A stretch of DNA of 64,000 nucleotides from positions 302,658-366,657 of the forward strand of contig JACVRA010000101.1 of the NCBI GenBank assembly GCA_019828545.1, written 5' to 3'. This document shows positions 43,197 to 56,479 of this stretch, one piece after another. Origin of the DNA: Paracamarosporium sp. OC-R06-R3. Taxonomy: Eukaryota; Ascomycota; Dothideomycetes; Pleosporales; Didymosphaeriaceae. Position numbers and translations under genes: made by a program. A model generated the notes under the pieces. The model was not told the DNA's origin and searched no databases. It saw nothing but the letters and a program-made list of their open reading frames with translations. Every line of letters starts with the position of its first letter. Position 1 is the first letter of the stretch.

Positions 43197-46185
43197 GACC
43201 ACAGTCGCAAGCCTCTGAGAGGTGTTGTGGAAGTATAGGATAGAAAGAAAGGCGGTAGGGGCGAGAAGCAGCGAATGCTGAAGGCGGGGGAGGGGTTGGA
43301 CAATCACACGGCTTTAAAGTAAGACGTGCGGCGCTGCGTCAGCAGGGGTGAAAGCGCCACATGGAAGGGAAGGTCACTTGGGCAGGCGGTGATGCCCGAA
43401 CCGTAACATGGCGACTGCTAGAAGGTGCGGCTGAGCTGTTCGCGTTAATTAGTGGAGCTGAACGCTGGGAATGTTGCTTGCGACGACGAGGCTCAGTGGG
43501 GTCCCACAGCCACCTGCGCCACCCTCGAGTCCATCGTTCTCTCCGTCACAGCACTGGTAGTCGAGTTGGATACTCAACCGGCCAATTTTCGTCATGGAGA
43601 ATGAGCTCATGCGTTTTAGGAAAATAGTGTTGTAATTGCGATCATTCGTCTTTTGGCTTGGCGCTAGCCTATGTAGGTATGCTGCTCACAAGGTCCCCGA
43701 AGGCTGACCCCTCTCGGTGTTAAGGATTAATAAAACATGGTTAGTACTGTTCATGCCCCACTCATGCCTCAGGCCACAAGTCAACGCGAAATATGCTCGG
43801 CCGATGCTGCGTTCCGTGTCCTAAAGTACTGTAGCCAGTCCTCACCAGCGAATGTCAGCCACAACTTCACTATTACTAGATTTGAACCGACCAATGCTTT
43901 GTAAAGCTTGCAAAAAAGCCAACTTTATCGGTTCTTCGGGTTCATCTGCGTACTAGGAAGCCAAAATCCACCTCAAGCGTTAAGATTATGGTACAAGCCA
44001 AAGTGTCGGATGGAGCGCATGTGTGAGGAGTCGTTATCGACAAGGGCGTCTCGGTGTGTAGTCTTCTCCCAAAAGACGTGACGACATCCTTCGACTTGCC
44101 GTCTCTGGGCTCCCAGTCTCAAACCCGCTGTTTGGTCCTTTGGTGGCTTCCCGTATGATATGTTCTGTGGATCAGAAACTACACTAGTCATTGACACAAA
44201 CGGTTGCATTCGTTCCTAGCACATCTTCCATGTCTTTAAGCTCTTGCGAACGCTCTCTGATCGTCAGGATTTTCCCCAACAACCGAGCTATCGTGTCAAC
44301 GGTAGGCATATGCTATTGACCGACGCGAAAAACCAGAGTGATTGTCAAGAAACAATAGGGTGCCTCCGTGTACAGCAAACTTGTATGATGGTTCCAGAAG
44401 AGCTGTCGCCATTCTATTGTCAAACTAGAATTTCTGTCGGAACATGATGCCTACATGGCTACGCTTGTTAGTCAACGCTTTTATTGAAGAAACCAGCTTC
44501 CTAACGACCAAATACTGTGTAACAATCTCATAACCGCTGACAAGATGACAAAGCAGGTCCATGTACTGCAGCCCACCCGTATACAGGAAGTCCAATATCT
44601 CTAGATCACCTAGGTCGACCAAGCGCTTCTCGCGCGAGACTATGCACGTGTATCGGAAATAAGAGATAGACAGACACGATTCGAGCACGAGTACTCGAAC
44701 GCATTCACATGTCATCTCCATGACGACTGTTGAGAGGCTGCTGGATGAACTTCTTGGACACATTGAAAAAAGCACACCTCGGCATGTCATGCCTGTTCTG
44801 CTGACCTGCTTTTTGAGCAACGAGTCCAAAAGGATTTCGTACGAAGAACCGAGGGAGTCTAGTCTACTCTTAGAGCCAAAACAACGTGTGACAACAACAT
44901 CGCGAATAAGAAGCCCTCAGACCGGAGCAGGAAGCCACGATTGGTACGATAGTGACTTTCAGGAAAGCTGTTTGGAAGCCTGCGCCTCAGATTATAGCAG
45001 TGATCCGGTAAGTCGCGCTCTCGCAGGTACATGGACATTTGCACACTTTGACAACGGACATATAAGATGGCAGAAAGTTGGAGAGAGGAGTGAGCGAGCC
45101 TTGGAGTAGCACATGGTCCGATCGAAGCAATTCTTGCCCGATGTACGACAACGTTCGTCTTTACTGGCTACAGCGCCCCACGTTTTGTAAAAGCACGCGG
45201 AGAAGCTCCGACTTGGTTGCCTGGCTGCATTGCTGCACATCAAGTGAGGGGTTAGTGAGCAGGCAGTCAGTATTGGAAGATCAGATACGGCAGACATCGG
45301 CAATTGCATGGGACTCAAGAGGTCTACGCAAGCGTTTTTTTATGCTTGGCCAAAGAAATTCCCTAAGCAGGTAAGCGCCAGGCGTAAGGAGGCGATAGCT
45401 GTGAGGTGTCTACTGAATGATATGACCAGCTGCACAGGCTCGGTTTTGCTTGCTCAGAAGGAAGAGCATCATTGCAGATGGCACGGGGTCGCGCTGCTAG
45501 AGTGATAGGCGGGTAAGATGGCGGAGGTGGTGAATGCATGGCAAGGCTTCGCGGCGTCGAAGCGAACAAGGACGGGCCGACTGGCCTCCGAGCGCCGATG
45601 GTCCGTGCCTGGACAATCACCCGTCGCTAGCGCTCTGCCGGCCCTGCCCGCACGCCTCGCAGTTTCCGTCCTGAACGAGTTGGGCGTGAGCAGATCTTGT
45701 AGCCTGCGGACCCTTATGACTCTTGTAATGCTCGGATATCCTCAAGCATCGAAATCCTGCGAGGCGAAAACGCCGGTCCTTGAAACCGTCTGCCAGCGAC
45801 ACCCGAAGGCGCACGGTGCCTCGCACTTCTTCGCTCCTTTTGGGATTAGCGTCGAGCATGCGCCCTTCCCTCATCTCCAACTGCTCGCTTTACTGCAGCC
45901 AAGTGCGGAAGATATAAGGGAGCCTCATGAGCATGAGCCGGCTCCTTACGCGAGTTTCCCCCTCTTTCTTCATTTCTCACATCCCAAGGCGCCTACTCGC
46001 CGAATCTGGTGACCGTCGTGCCCAATTAGACGTCGTATTTCGTATCGTCCAATTAAGTGGATTGCAAATGCGCAAATACCCCTAGGCACCAACAATCTGT
46101 TCCATTTTGTTTCTCGACATTCATGGAGGATTTTTGATCAGACGTCTTCAAGTCTCCTTGTATTTCCCAATCCACCTCCCACACA
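43197..46185. other. large divergent intergenic region
   Basis: Nearly 3 kb. The segment 44425-45109 has overlapping antiparallel frames (minus 134 residues, plus 129 residues), neither with a recognisable fold or a consistent splice extension; one may be a degenerate gene. No repeats or RNA genes seen. The right part holds the promoter of the ABC transporter gene. Confidence 0.4.
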
Positions 46186-49100
46186 ATGAGTGCCGGCAAA
46201 GATGGCCATCTGCCACCTTCAGCGGCAGTTGTGCCAAACCCCGCAGAACAGATCCAAGTCGTGGAGGAGGCAGCAGCAGCGGAAAAGCAGAATCCAACAG
46301 AAGTTGTTGTAGGTGATGGAACAGATGGCTTGCCTGAGAAAAAGAAACCCAATGCTGGCATGGCGAATTACTTTGTGAGTCTACTATCAGACACTAATCA
46401 CTTCATCTCACTTACTGCTACAAGCGCGTATTCAGCTACGGCACGAAGTTTGACGCATTGCTCTTGGTGCTCTGCGTCATCGCTTCAATCGGCTCTGGCA
46501 TCACCATACCCTTAATGAATGTAGTCTTCGGCCAGCTCGTTGGCCACTTCACTGACTACTTCCTTCCCGACACAACCGTCACAAAGCAACAGTTCCAATC
46601 GACCATCAACGAGCAGGCTCTTTATATTGTCTACCTCTTCATCGCTAAGTTTGTTTTGTCATACGTCTCCCTTCTCACCGTACGGATCAGTGGGCTTCGA
46701 ATGAGTGCCGCGCTCCGCTTAGCTTACCTGAAGGCGACTTTTGCGCAGCCAGTGAGCGTTATAGACACTGTGAGTATCCCATAAACATGCGCTGGGGAAC
46801 TCGTATTAATCACTTGCGTTGCTCCATAGATTTCGCCCGGAAAGGTTTCCACGCGTATTACCACTTCCTCGAACACAATACAATTGGGTATTTCACAGCA
46901 GCTTGCTCTGCTTTTCCAGTCCCTCGCTTTCACGATCGGGCTCTATGTCGTTGCGTTCGTCAAAGGGCCAATCCTTACTCTCATTGCCAGTATTTCGCTC
47001 CCGTTCATCTTCCTCACCTACGGTATTATATTCCCACCGCTGATGCGGGAAGCCAAAGTCACCCAGGCTATTCTTGAAGAAGCCTCGGCACTAGCGTACG
47101 AGATATTCTCTTCCATCCGCATTGTGGCAGCATTTGGCGCACAGGCAAGATTGGCTAAACAGCACGAGGTACTTTTGGACAAGGCAAAAGTACAAGGCAG
47201 GAAAGTGGCTCCTTGGATGGGTTTGATGATGGCTCCATCCATGATGGCAATGTACGGCACTTTCGGGATCACCTTTTGGTTTGGAGTGAGGCAGTATGAT
47301 CATGGCCACACATCAAATGTTGGTAACATTGTCGTGTAAGTGACCATATCCAGTACCTATTGGCTAGACACAGTTGCTTTTCATCACATACGACTTCTGA
47401 TAACTATGCTGAATTACCCAGGGTCCTCTTCTCTGTCATGACAGCGGTCTTAATGATTGGTCGCCTAGCTGGCCCATTCATAGCCATTACAAAAGCCGCG
47501 ACGGCTGCGACCGAAATCTTCGCCACGATTGACGCTGAGGTCCCCGACATCTCCGGTCTCAAAGAACCAGACGTTTCCGCAGAGAAAGCTATCACGTTCG
47601 AAAATGTTGCCTTCTCATATCCTAGCCGACCGAACGTACAAATTCTAGACGGCCTCAACGCTACATTTGAAGCCGGGAAAGTTACTGCCATTGTTGGTCC
47701 ATCGGGTTCCGGAAAAAGTACAATTGTCGGTCTTATACAACGTTGGTACACATTGTTAGGTACTACTGCTAAGGAGGTTACCACGGACAAGACAGAGGAT
47801 TCTACACCAGCAGACCTGCTCGAAAAGGAGCCAGTGAAGGTCAAGAATTCCAAGAAAGAGAAGAAGGACAAAAAGAAGGATAAGTCCAAGGATAAGAAAT
47901 CTGACAAAAAAGATGAAGATGTAGACCTAGGTTGGTTATTACCGGTTACTCAGATTGCGTAAATCAATTGCTGACTATAACACTTTGTAGGTCCTAACAC
48001 CTGTACCGGCACAGTTCGAATCGGCGAAGTCGACCTCCGCGAAGTCGACCTCAAATGGTGGCGCTCTCAGATCGGGCTTGTACAACAAGAGCCATTCCTC
48101 TTCAATGATACTCTCTTCAACAACGTCGCATTTGGGCTTTGTGGAACACAATGGCAAGATCTATCAAAAGAGGAAAAAATGAAAATGGTCCAGGAAGCTT
48201 GCAAGGAGGCCTATGCAGATGAATTTATAGACAGGCTGCCTCAAGGTTATGATACGATGGTGGGTGAGAGCGGTATCAAACTATCTGGTAAGTTATCGTG
48301 AATGTATGCTATACTAGCTACATGTACTCACCAAACTCCAACAATGCAGGTGGACAACGTCAACGCATCGCAATCGCCCGGAGTATCATCAAGCAGCCGC
48401 CGATCCTGATTCTCGACGAAGCGACCAGCGCGATCGACGTCCGCACCGAGCGCATCGTCCAAGATGCTTTGGATCGTGTTTCAAAGAACCGGACAACTAT
48501 CGTTATTGCTCATCGGCTGTCGACTATCAAGCGGGCAGACAAGATCATCGTGATGCGACAAGGAAAGCTAGTCGAGCAAGGGAGCCACGAAGAGCTACTT
48601 CAGATCGAAGATGGCGTCTATCACGGACTTGTGTACGCCCAGAATCTTGCAATGGAGGTAGACGAGGAAGAGCTTGAGGGAGCCGCTTTGCAAGAGGTCA
48701 AGACCGCCAATACTGAGAAATCAGAAATTGCCGAAACGGCTGAGGACACTCCATCAAACGAAGAGGACACAGAGCGGAAAGACAAGAGTTTCATGGCTAG
48801 CGGTGGCCGTATAATCGCTGAACAACGCCACCACACTATCCTATATCTGTTCGCTTTCCTTGGTATTCTCGCCGCCGGTGCTGTGTACCCAGTCCAAGCC
48901 TATGTCTTCGCCAATGTCATCCAGGTGTTCACACTGACTGGCGATGAATTCGTGGATAAGGGTTATTTCTGGTCTGGTATGTTTGGCGTTGAAGCTGCCG
49001 GCGTTGGAATCGCTTATTTCGCCATTGGTTTCTGCACACATTTGGTGTCTACTGCTATTACCCGCTGTTACCGACAAGAGTATCTTATCAACATGATACG

Positions 49101-50717
49101 GCAGCGGATACCGTACTTCGATATCGAAGGCCATTCGGCTGGAACACTGACGTCTAGACTGAGTGGGGACTCGGAACAGCTCCAGCAACTCATGAGCACA
49201 GAGATGTCTATGGCAGCTATTGCTGTCGTGAATCTTGTCGGTTCTACCATCATTGCATTCGTGTACGGGTGGAAGCTCTCGCTTGTTGGTCTTTTCGCCG
49301 CTCTGCCGCCGATCCTTGCTGCTGGATACCTTCGCCTGAGTCTCGAGCAAAAGTTCGAAAAGATGAATGCTGCTGTTTTCGAAGCGAGCTCACAGTTTGG
49401 AACTGAGGCTGTCGGGGCCTTTAGGACAGTCCTTTCACTCATCATGGAAGACATGATCGGTGACAGATACGAAACCTTGTTGAGACATCATGTGAAGAAG
49501 GCATTTAGCGATGCGAGGATTGGCACTATTGTCTTTGCTGCCTCTGATAGTGTCGAGCTAGGATGTATGGCACTGGCTTTCTGGTGAGGCTCTCTCTTCC
49601 TTGGACTAATATTCTTCCGTGCTACCTTTCGTATATCGTCGACTGACTGTAACAGGTACGGTGGTACATTGCTCGCCTCTTACGAGTACAATTTGACGGA
49701 TTTTTTCATAATCTACATGGCAATCGTACAAGGCGCCATCGCAGCAGGAATGTGGTTCTCCTTCGCACCAAGTATGTACTATTTACAAACCATCTAATTC
49801 TGAAGCTGACGTTCTTCCCACAGACATCGCTCAAGCCACCGGTGCCGCAAACAGAATCATGAGCTTGCGTCCCTCCCGCGACACTCCCCCTCCGACCTAT
49901 AATCCCATCACCCCCTCCCCATCTGGTGTCGCCATAGACTTCCGCTCCGTACACTTTACCTACCGCACGCGCCCCACACCGGTTCTCGACAACCTCAATA
50001 TGTCCATCCAGCCTGGCCAGTTCGCTGCCTTGGTTGGTGCCTCAGGCTGCGGTAAATCGACCACTATCTCTCTCCTCGAACGCTTCTATGACGCGACATC
50101 GGGAAAAATTGAGTACAATGGTCAGGACATTACAACGCTAGACCCGAGTGAATATCGTCAGAATATAAGTCTCGTAAGCCAAGAACCGACCTTATACGAG
50201 GGAACCATCAAGGAGAACATTGCGCTGAGCGTTGACGATGCGACGGATGAGGATATCCAGGCTGCATGTGCGGATGCCCAAATTCACAATTTCATCACGT
50301 CGCTGCCGGATGGATACGCGACGCGGCTCGGTCCGAAGGGCATGTCGCTTTCTGGTGGCCAAAAGCAGCGCCTTTCGCTTGCGCGAGCACTATTGCGTCG
50401 TCCTAAGCTGTTATTGCTAGATGAGGCGACCAGTTCATTAGATAGTGAGAGCGAGAAGTTAGTGCAGGAGGCGATTGAGCGGGCTGCAGGGGAGGGTGGG
50501 CGCACCGTCATTGCAGTCGCTCATCGGTTGGCGACGATCCAAAAAGCGGATGTAATCTTTGTACTTGGCAGCGGCAAGGTGCTGGAGAAGGGAGATCATC
50601 AAGCCTTGTTGAGGAAGCGGGGTGTTTACTACCAGATGGTGAGTGAAAACGCAGTGTCTATTGTTGCGAAATCGCTAATCTGTGCAACAGTGTCAAGCAC
50701 AAGCGCTCGATCGATGA
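46186..50717 (+). CDS. full-size ABC transporter, ABCB/MDR type
   Basis: Nine exons: 46186-46374, 46425-46769, 46830-47335, 47422-47930, 47991-48287, 48350-49583, 49656-49771, 49824-50638, 50691-50717. They encode 1345 residues in TMD1-NBD1-TMD2-NBD2 order. Seen: six-helix bundles; NBD1 Walker A GPSGSGKS (about 438), Q-loop LVQQEP, signature LSGGQRQR (split by intron 5), [12 protein letters not shown] and AHRLST; and NBD2 Walker A GASGCGKS (about 1136), [20 protein letters not shown] and AHRLAT. All catalytic elements are intact on both sides. Known: this class exports lipophilic compounds, including drugs and toxins, at the plasma membrane. Odd: NBD1 carries a roughly 50-residue Lys-rich insert (around 465-515, [16 protein letters not shown]) between Walker A and the Q-loop. 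Confidence 0.94.
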
Positions 50718-50877
50718 TACCGGAGTGTATTCGAGCTTTTGCCCAAAAACGCTTCGGCGTTCTGCGCATACTCTTCTCCTTCATTTGCGCAACTCTACTT
50801 TCAATCCATAGTCCTCCATACGGGCATGTAGTAATAAATAATTATTCAACGACACTGCCCTTGTATCATAGTGCCCA

Positions 50878-53252
50878 TCATCTAACCCTTACTTCATGCT
50901 CCCCTATCCCCTCGACGACAATCTCTTCCCCATCCACGCTATCATCATCTCCACATCGATGGACATGTACCAATACTTCATACCCCAACTTACTCCTCAA
51001 CCTGATCGGTCCCTTCACCACGCCATCCTCCCACTCGAAATCAATCTCAAAGCCACCCCTCGCCTTCACTCCTTCCAGCTTCCCAGCTCTCCACTCCTCC
51101 GGACAAGCAGGCAACAATCTTATCACCCTCACCTTCTTCCCTTCCCTTGCAACAACCTCATGCGACTGCACAAGACACTCCAGAATCCCCGCACACCCGC
51201 CCCAATTCCCGTCAAGCTGCACTGGCGGATGGTTATCCATCATATTGGGCACCGTACTGTCACGTAGGAGCGCTTGAATATTCTGAAGACATTGCGCAGG
51301 TTTGCGGAGTCGTGCGAAGAAGCAGATGAGCCAGGCGCGGCTCCAGCCGGTGTGTCCACCACCATGAGAGAGACGGCGCTCGAGGGTTTTCAATGCTGCG
51401 GCTGCGACGTCGGGCGTTGAGGTTGGTGTGATGGTTGAGCCGGGGTAGAGGCCGTAAAGGTGCGAGACGTGGCGGTGGCCGGGTTCGGCGTCAGCGTAGT
51501 CGTTGAGACCCCATTCTTGGATTGTGCCGTGTGTCGGACTTATAGTTGGGGGTGGGAGCTTGGGTAGGGCAGTGTTGACTTGCGCTATTAGTCCTTGGAG
51601 CTCGTCATTCGCAAAGGCATCGGTGTGGTCGTTTCGCAGTCTATTAACGCTCTTCAGGAAGCCGGTGAAAACGTCTCGAACGATAGCGATATCCATCGTA
51701 GACCCTTCACAGAAGATTCCTTTCCTTCCGCTGGAATCCAGAAACGTGTTCTCAGGCGAGAGCGAAGGACTGGTCACCAACCACTCGCCCGACTCATCAG
51801 CGACCAAAAAGTCCAAAAGGAACTCCACACAGCCTTTCAAAACGGGAAACATCCACTCCAAAAACGCAACGTCCTCGTCAAATAGAAAGTGCTCCCAGAT
51901 ATGCACACACAACCACGCCCCGCCTAGCGACCACAGCGTTGCTGGCATCCACTCATCTTGCGGCGCTGTATCCGCCCAGATGTCTGTGTTGTGATGACAG
52001 CACCAACCGCGGCAGCCGTACATGTCCTTTGCCGTCTCTTTCCCACTAACAGCGAGACGGTGCAGGAGCGTAAACAGCGGCATGTGGCATTCTGAGAGGT
52101 TACCTGTATTGACAGGCCAGTAATTCATCTGCAGATTGATGTTGATGGTATACTTTGCGCCCCATGGCGGCAAGAAATGCGGGTTCCAGATTCCTTGAAG
52201 AGTGGGAGGGAGAGCACGGTCAGTATCGCGGCTGCTAGAAAGAAGGAGGTAGCGGCCGTATGCTTGGTAAAGAGATATGATGCTTGTGTCGTTGGGGTCC
52301 TTTAATCGGTCAGGGATGGAGTTTTCGTTTTGGTTGTTTGAATGTGATCTTTATGTGAGGTTAGTGTATGTTGACTCTGAGTAGCCCGAGTGACTTACAG
52401 TAATTGCAACGACTGCCGTCGGTAGATTCTTGTCCAATCATCTCGATGTCGAGACCATAGTGCGATCGGACGATGTTGCAGGGCTGAAAAGACCCTACTT
52501 AGAGCGGCATCCTCTAGATCAATGTTTGGCTCATATGCGGTCGATGCGCCGATGACCAAAAGCGCGTCTGTGGATGTGACCTCCAGCGATGAACCAACAA
52601 CTTCAATAGTTCCTTTTATGTCCTGACACTTTACTTTTGCAACCATACAAAGACTGTTGCTGCCTTTTCCACCGGGAGTAGCATGCAAAACTATGCTCTC
52701 ATCGTGAACGGTTACCGAATTAAGAAACTCGTTGGTCTCGTACCATTTGTCGCTCATACGTGTTAAGTTCACAGAAAAACGTACTGGCTGTTCCGCTTCG
52801 ACGTGAATTGCGATGACTGAATCAGGGAAGCTCGCGATATATCTTCTTTTAACGCGATTGCCATTGACAGTATATTCCACCTTAACCTCCGCATTGTCTA
52901 AACCCAAGCTCCTTTCATAACCGTCAAACTGCTCCTTGTGCTCAAAGTCAAGATAACATTGGCCTAGTGGCTCATAATGTCTTGCGCTCCTCGGTCTTGC
53001 AAGAAACCTTTTCTTCACCAGATCCTCCACTTCAGCATGTTCGCCATTCCGTACGAGTTCTCGGAGACGAGTTAGGTGTGCCGAAGATTTGGGCATCCGG
53101 GCCTGAGGCCCGCCGTACCAGACGCTTTCCTCGTTTAGGCGAAGCGTCTCGGTGTGCACGCCACCGTACACCATGACCCCAAGGCGCCCGTTGCCAATAG
53201 GAAGTGCAGACTCCCAGTCGGATTTGTGCGCGGGGGCGGGGTAGCGCAACAT
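50878..53252 (-). CDS. GH95 alpha-fucosidase/galactosidase-family glycoside hydrolase
   Basis: Two exons, 53252-52399 and 52348-50878, encode 774 residues. Seen: the N-terminal beta domain start LRYPAPAHKSDWESALPIGNGRLGVMVYGG with NEESVWYGGP, then the catalytic (alpha/alpha)6 barrel with LQGIWNP, WGAKYTININLQMNYWPV, HHNTDIWADTAP, GLNDYADAEPGHRHVSHLYGLYPG and QLDGNWGGCAGILECLVQS. These match the family's catalytic Asn/Asp/Glu-bearing segments. Known: GH95 enzymes are inverting hydrolases of alpha-1,2-fucosyl or alpha-galactosyl links, for instance on xyloglucan or mucin-type glycans. No signal peptide is visible from the ATG at 53252, so an intracellular enzyme is inferred. It is divergent from the sugar transporter 593 bases away. 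Confidence 0.9.
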
Positions 53253-53845
53253 GGTTGGTAATAGGCCGAGGAAATCTTGTCGAAGAAGTCTACCTTTTGT
53301 GACCTTAGAATGCACAATATGAAGGCATGAAGTATGAACAAAGCTACTTTGAACCGTGTCACTTACTCGTGCGTTCTGTTCAAATCAGTGAATCTTAAGT
53401 AGTGCAAGGACAAAAAACAAGAGTTGCAGGGGTAGTCAGAAACCACGTCCCGTCGCCTTGGTTGAAGATGGTGCGTGACCATTCCCTTGACACTCAGATC
53501 GAGGTCGGCTCGAGCACGAAGGTTAAAAGAAGCATTAGCTGGGGGCCTCGACCATGGACGGAAAAACTAGAACCAGGTGGAGAGATGTTGGGGAGGCGGG
53601 TTAGTGGATGGAATAATTTGTGGGGATGCGTGTGATGCATGCCGATGGTCTGGCTGCGGGATAGAGGCACGATCGACAGGGCATGCGAGTCGTGCGACCG
53701 ACCTCGGGAAGCTTGAGCGGAATGTTATGAAAGGCTTCGAGACTCTTGATTTTGAAGCCAGCCATCTTACACCGCAGACTTCTTGTCTTCTTACACCCAT
53801 TGTCAAGTATACGAGTAAGGACACCACTGCCAAAGCAACACCAAG
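53253..53845. promoter_or_regulatory. divergent promoter, GH95 / sugar transporter
   Basis: 593 bases between divergent starts. It contains CTGGGG near 53539 and GTGGGG near 53619, which fit the SYGGRG consensus of the carbon-catabolite repressor CreA. The motif is short and occurs by chance, so repression is only a suggestion. Confidence 0.45.
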
Positions 53846-55678
53846 ATGGCCGAACCGGAGCAAATCCGCTCCTTCGGGCACGACCCGACCGTCCACGACA
53901 AAGCAGATATCCATGTCGAGGAAGTAGTCGTCCAGCGCATCTCCGAAGAGAACCTTCAGAAAGAATCTGCTAAAGCCTTGAAGTTCTGGTCCCACACTGG
54001 CTTGCGCATCGTTCTGATCATGTTCATCCAACTGTGCAATCAGAGCGGTTACGGCGTTGACTGGGCTGTCATCGGTGGTCTCAACGCTTTTGACTCGTGG
54101 CACGATTACTTTGGCTTCGGCACCGCTGGCAGCACATACGCGACGCTCAATGCACTCATGCGTATTGGTACCATTGCAGGCAGTCCATTCTTGGCGAGCA
54201 GCGATGTTATCGGGCGACGAGGTTGCATGTTTATTGGCAATGTTTTGACTATTCTAGCTGCGCTGTTGCAGGGATTGGCCCCGAATCTGTCCATGTTTAT
54301 GGCGGGACGGTTCATCCTGGGCTTTGGATCGACCCTTGTGGCGAGTTGCAGTCCGCAGTATATGGCCGAGGTGTGTATTCCAACATATCGTCTTCACATC
54401 AGAAATCTGTTGAGCTAATGATGCTTTCAAAAAGATCGCTCCTGTCCACCTTCGAGGGCGTCTAGTCGGTGTCATGGGCGCAACTTTCCACATCGGCTCT
54501 ATCATCATGGATGCTGCGCTTATCGGCTTCAGTCAAATGTCTGGTAATAAGGCGTGGCGTATCCCACTTCTCCTCGAAGCTATCTTCCCTGCTATTGTTG
54601 TTGTCCTTATCTACTTCACTATCCCGGAATCCCCACGTTATCTTGTTAAGAAGGGCCGCATCCAGGAAGCGCGTGAGGTGATCGCGAAGTACCAAACAAC
54701 CTCTCAGTCCACCGACGAGCCCATAGTCGGTATGGTGATTGCTCAGATTGAAGAGTCTCTAGAAAGCACACGTACAGGGTTCAAGCAGAGCTGGAACTTC
54801 GCAGTGTTCTTCACGAAGGTTGTGCGCTACAGATTACTCGTCTTAATTCTATACAGCGCCTTCCAATCTTGGAACGGGGGCGGTATCGTTTCGTACTGTA
54901 AGTTTTTCCTGACGGATTTATAGAAAACGATACACCAACTGACATTCTTCAGACCTGACACCCGCTCTCGAAACCATCGGAATCCACGATGAAATTCCCC
55001 AACTGGGCATCAATCTTGGTCTCGTCATCACATACACCGTCTTCACGCTCCTTGGTGCCTGGATCATCGATTTCTGGAAGCGCCGCACGCTCATCTTCGC
55101 CGGCCTCATCACTATTATCGCCATGCAGACTTGCGCCACAATAACCTCCTGGCGTTACAATGTCTCGCCCTCCAAGGCCACCGCCGGTCTCACCATTCTC
55201 TGGATGTTCATGTTTCAGTGCTTCAGTGCCACTTTTATTGCGACCATGCACAACCTCTACCCCGTCGAGATCCTGTCGCTGAACTTGCGTTCTAAGGGTA
55301 TGGGTCTGTACGGGTTGATACAGGGCGCGTGTGGTGTCGTGGAGGCATACGGCATTAGCATTGGTATCGAGAAAGTCGGCTATAAGATCTGGGTTGTATA
55401 CATTGCGTACAACACAATTCAGCTCGGGCTGTCGTACTTTATCTTCCCTGAGACGGCTAATCTCAGCTTGGAGGAAATTGACAGCATATTCGAGACGCCG
55501 GGTGTCCAACCCGTCAAGATGAGTTTGTAAGTTCTCCAGTGACTACGGAATATACTCAAACGCATGACTAACTTTTGCCAGGCTCATTCAGAAGGGTAAG
55601 GAAGAACAAGCGAAGATGGACCGTGAGGCGCGCGATGGGAACGAGCATGGCGTCGTCGAAGAAGTTCCCCGTGCATGA
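53846..55678 (+). CDS. MFS sugar transporter
   Basis: Four exons, 53846-54370, 54435-54897, 54953-55526 and 55582-55678, give 552 residues. Seen: twelve membrane helices; the sugar-porter motifs DVIGRRG (loop 2-3, variant of GRR), PESPRYLVKKGR after helix 6, DFWKRRTLIFAG (loop 8-9) and PVEILSLNLRSKGM; then FPETANLSLEEID at the C-terminus before a charged tail. Known: the sugar-porter family carries hexoses, disaccharides (lactose, cellobiose) or oligosaccharides into the cell. The LAC12/CDT-type loops and the neighbouring intracellular GH1 and GH95 point to an oligosaccharide substrate (inference). Confidence 0.92.
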
Positions 55679-56479
55679 TTGGCTAGATTTGGTGATGGAG
55701 TGGCCAAATCCAAGAAATGAGGTCTTGATAATGTGCTGAACTGTAGCATATAGTCCCGGAAAATAAGAAACCTCGTTTCACTCGTTCCACAATAACCACG
55801 TCTTGTCTTAGTTTACTGATGAACTGAGCGTTAAGCAACAAGGCTTCCAGTAGACATGTCCATTGATTCTTTGGACCCTCGTCCACAAATATGAAGACTT
55901 ATCCATACTGGCGGTTTACTCCTCGTCCTGTCCCAATTCTCTTCGTGCTTTGCCAACGCGGAAATCTAGCTCTTCCTACCCCGTCTTCAACTCCATGTTT
56001 TCAAGTTTTCAATCCATCTAGCCCGAGGCCTCCCACCACATAACCGGAGAACGCCGCCCTCAACCTCACCACCCGTCCTCGAATGTCACTCGCTCCCAAG
56101 CCGCTGACTCACTATCCGCCCCCATCTAACCTCCCCAAGCCTAGCACACAGGAACCCGTGCCTCACAGCTACTCGTACACACCACCGCTACTCCACCTCC
56201 GCAATTCAGCCTGTGCTTTAACCGAAAAGCCGATGCGTCGCGCCAAAGCCAGCGCCAGCGCATCATCCTTCGCGACTTTCTCTCGGCCATAATTCTTCCG
56301 TAACCGCGAGGCATGCAGATCGATCCTAGTCGGTACATACCGTAGCTACCCCACGCTAAGCGAGGTTTCCCCAATGCCAGTCATGTCAGCGACTATAGTT
56401 GAGAGCTTTGCGTATGTTCGCCGTGAATAGCTTCATAATAACTTTCTGAGACCATCCCTTTTGCAAAGTGAATGTAAAC
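55679..56479. other. intergenic
   Basis: 801 bases between same-strand genes. A 69-residue proline-rich frame at 56083-56292 has no support. The distal part is the promoter of the GH1 gene. Confidence 0.45.

Noticed and set aside
45518..46012. 164-residue frame upstream of the ABC gene
   Set aside because: No recognisable domain, no intron signals; likely promoter sequence.
54949..55509. 186-residue minus-strand frame
   Set aside because: Antisense of the sugar-transporter exon 3.
56083..56292. 69-residue proline-rich frame
   Set aside because: Low complexity and no support; probably leader region of the GH1 gene.
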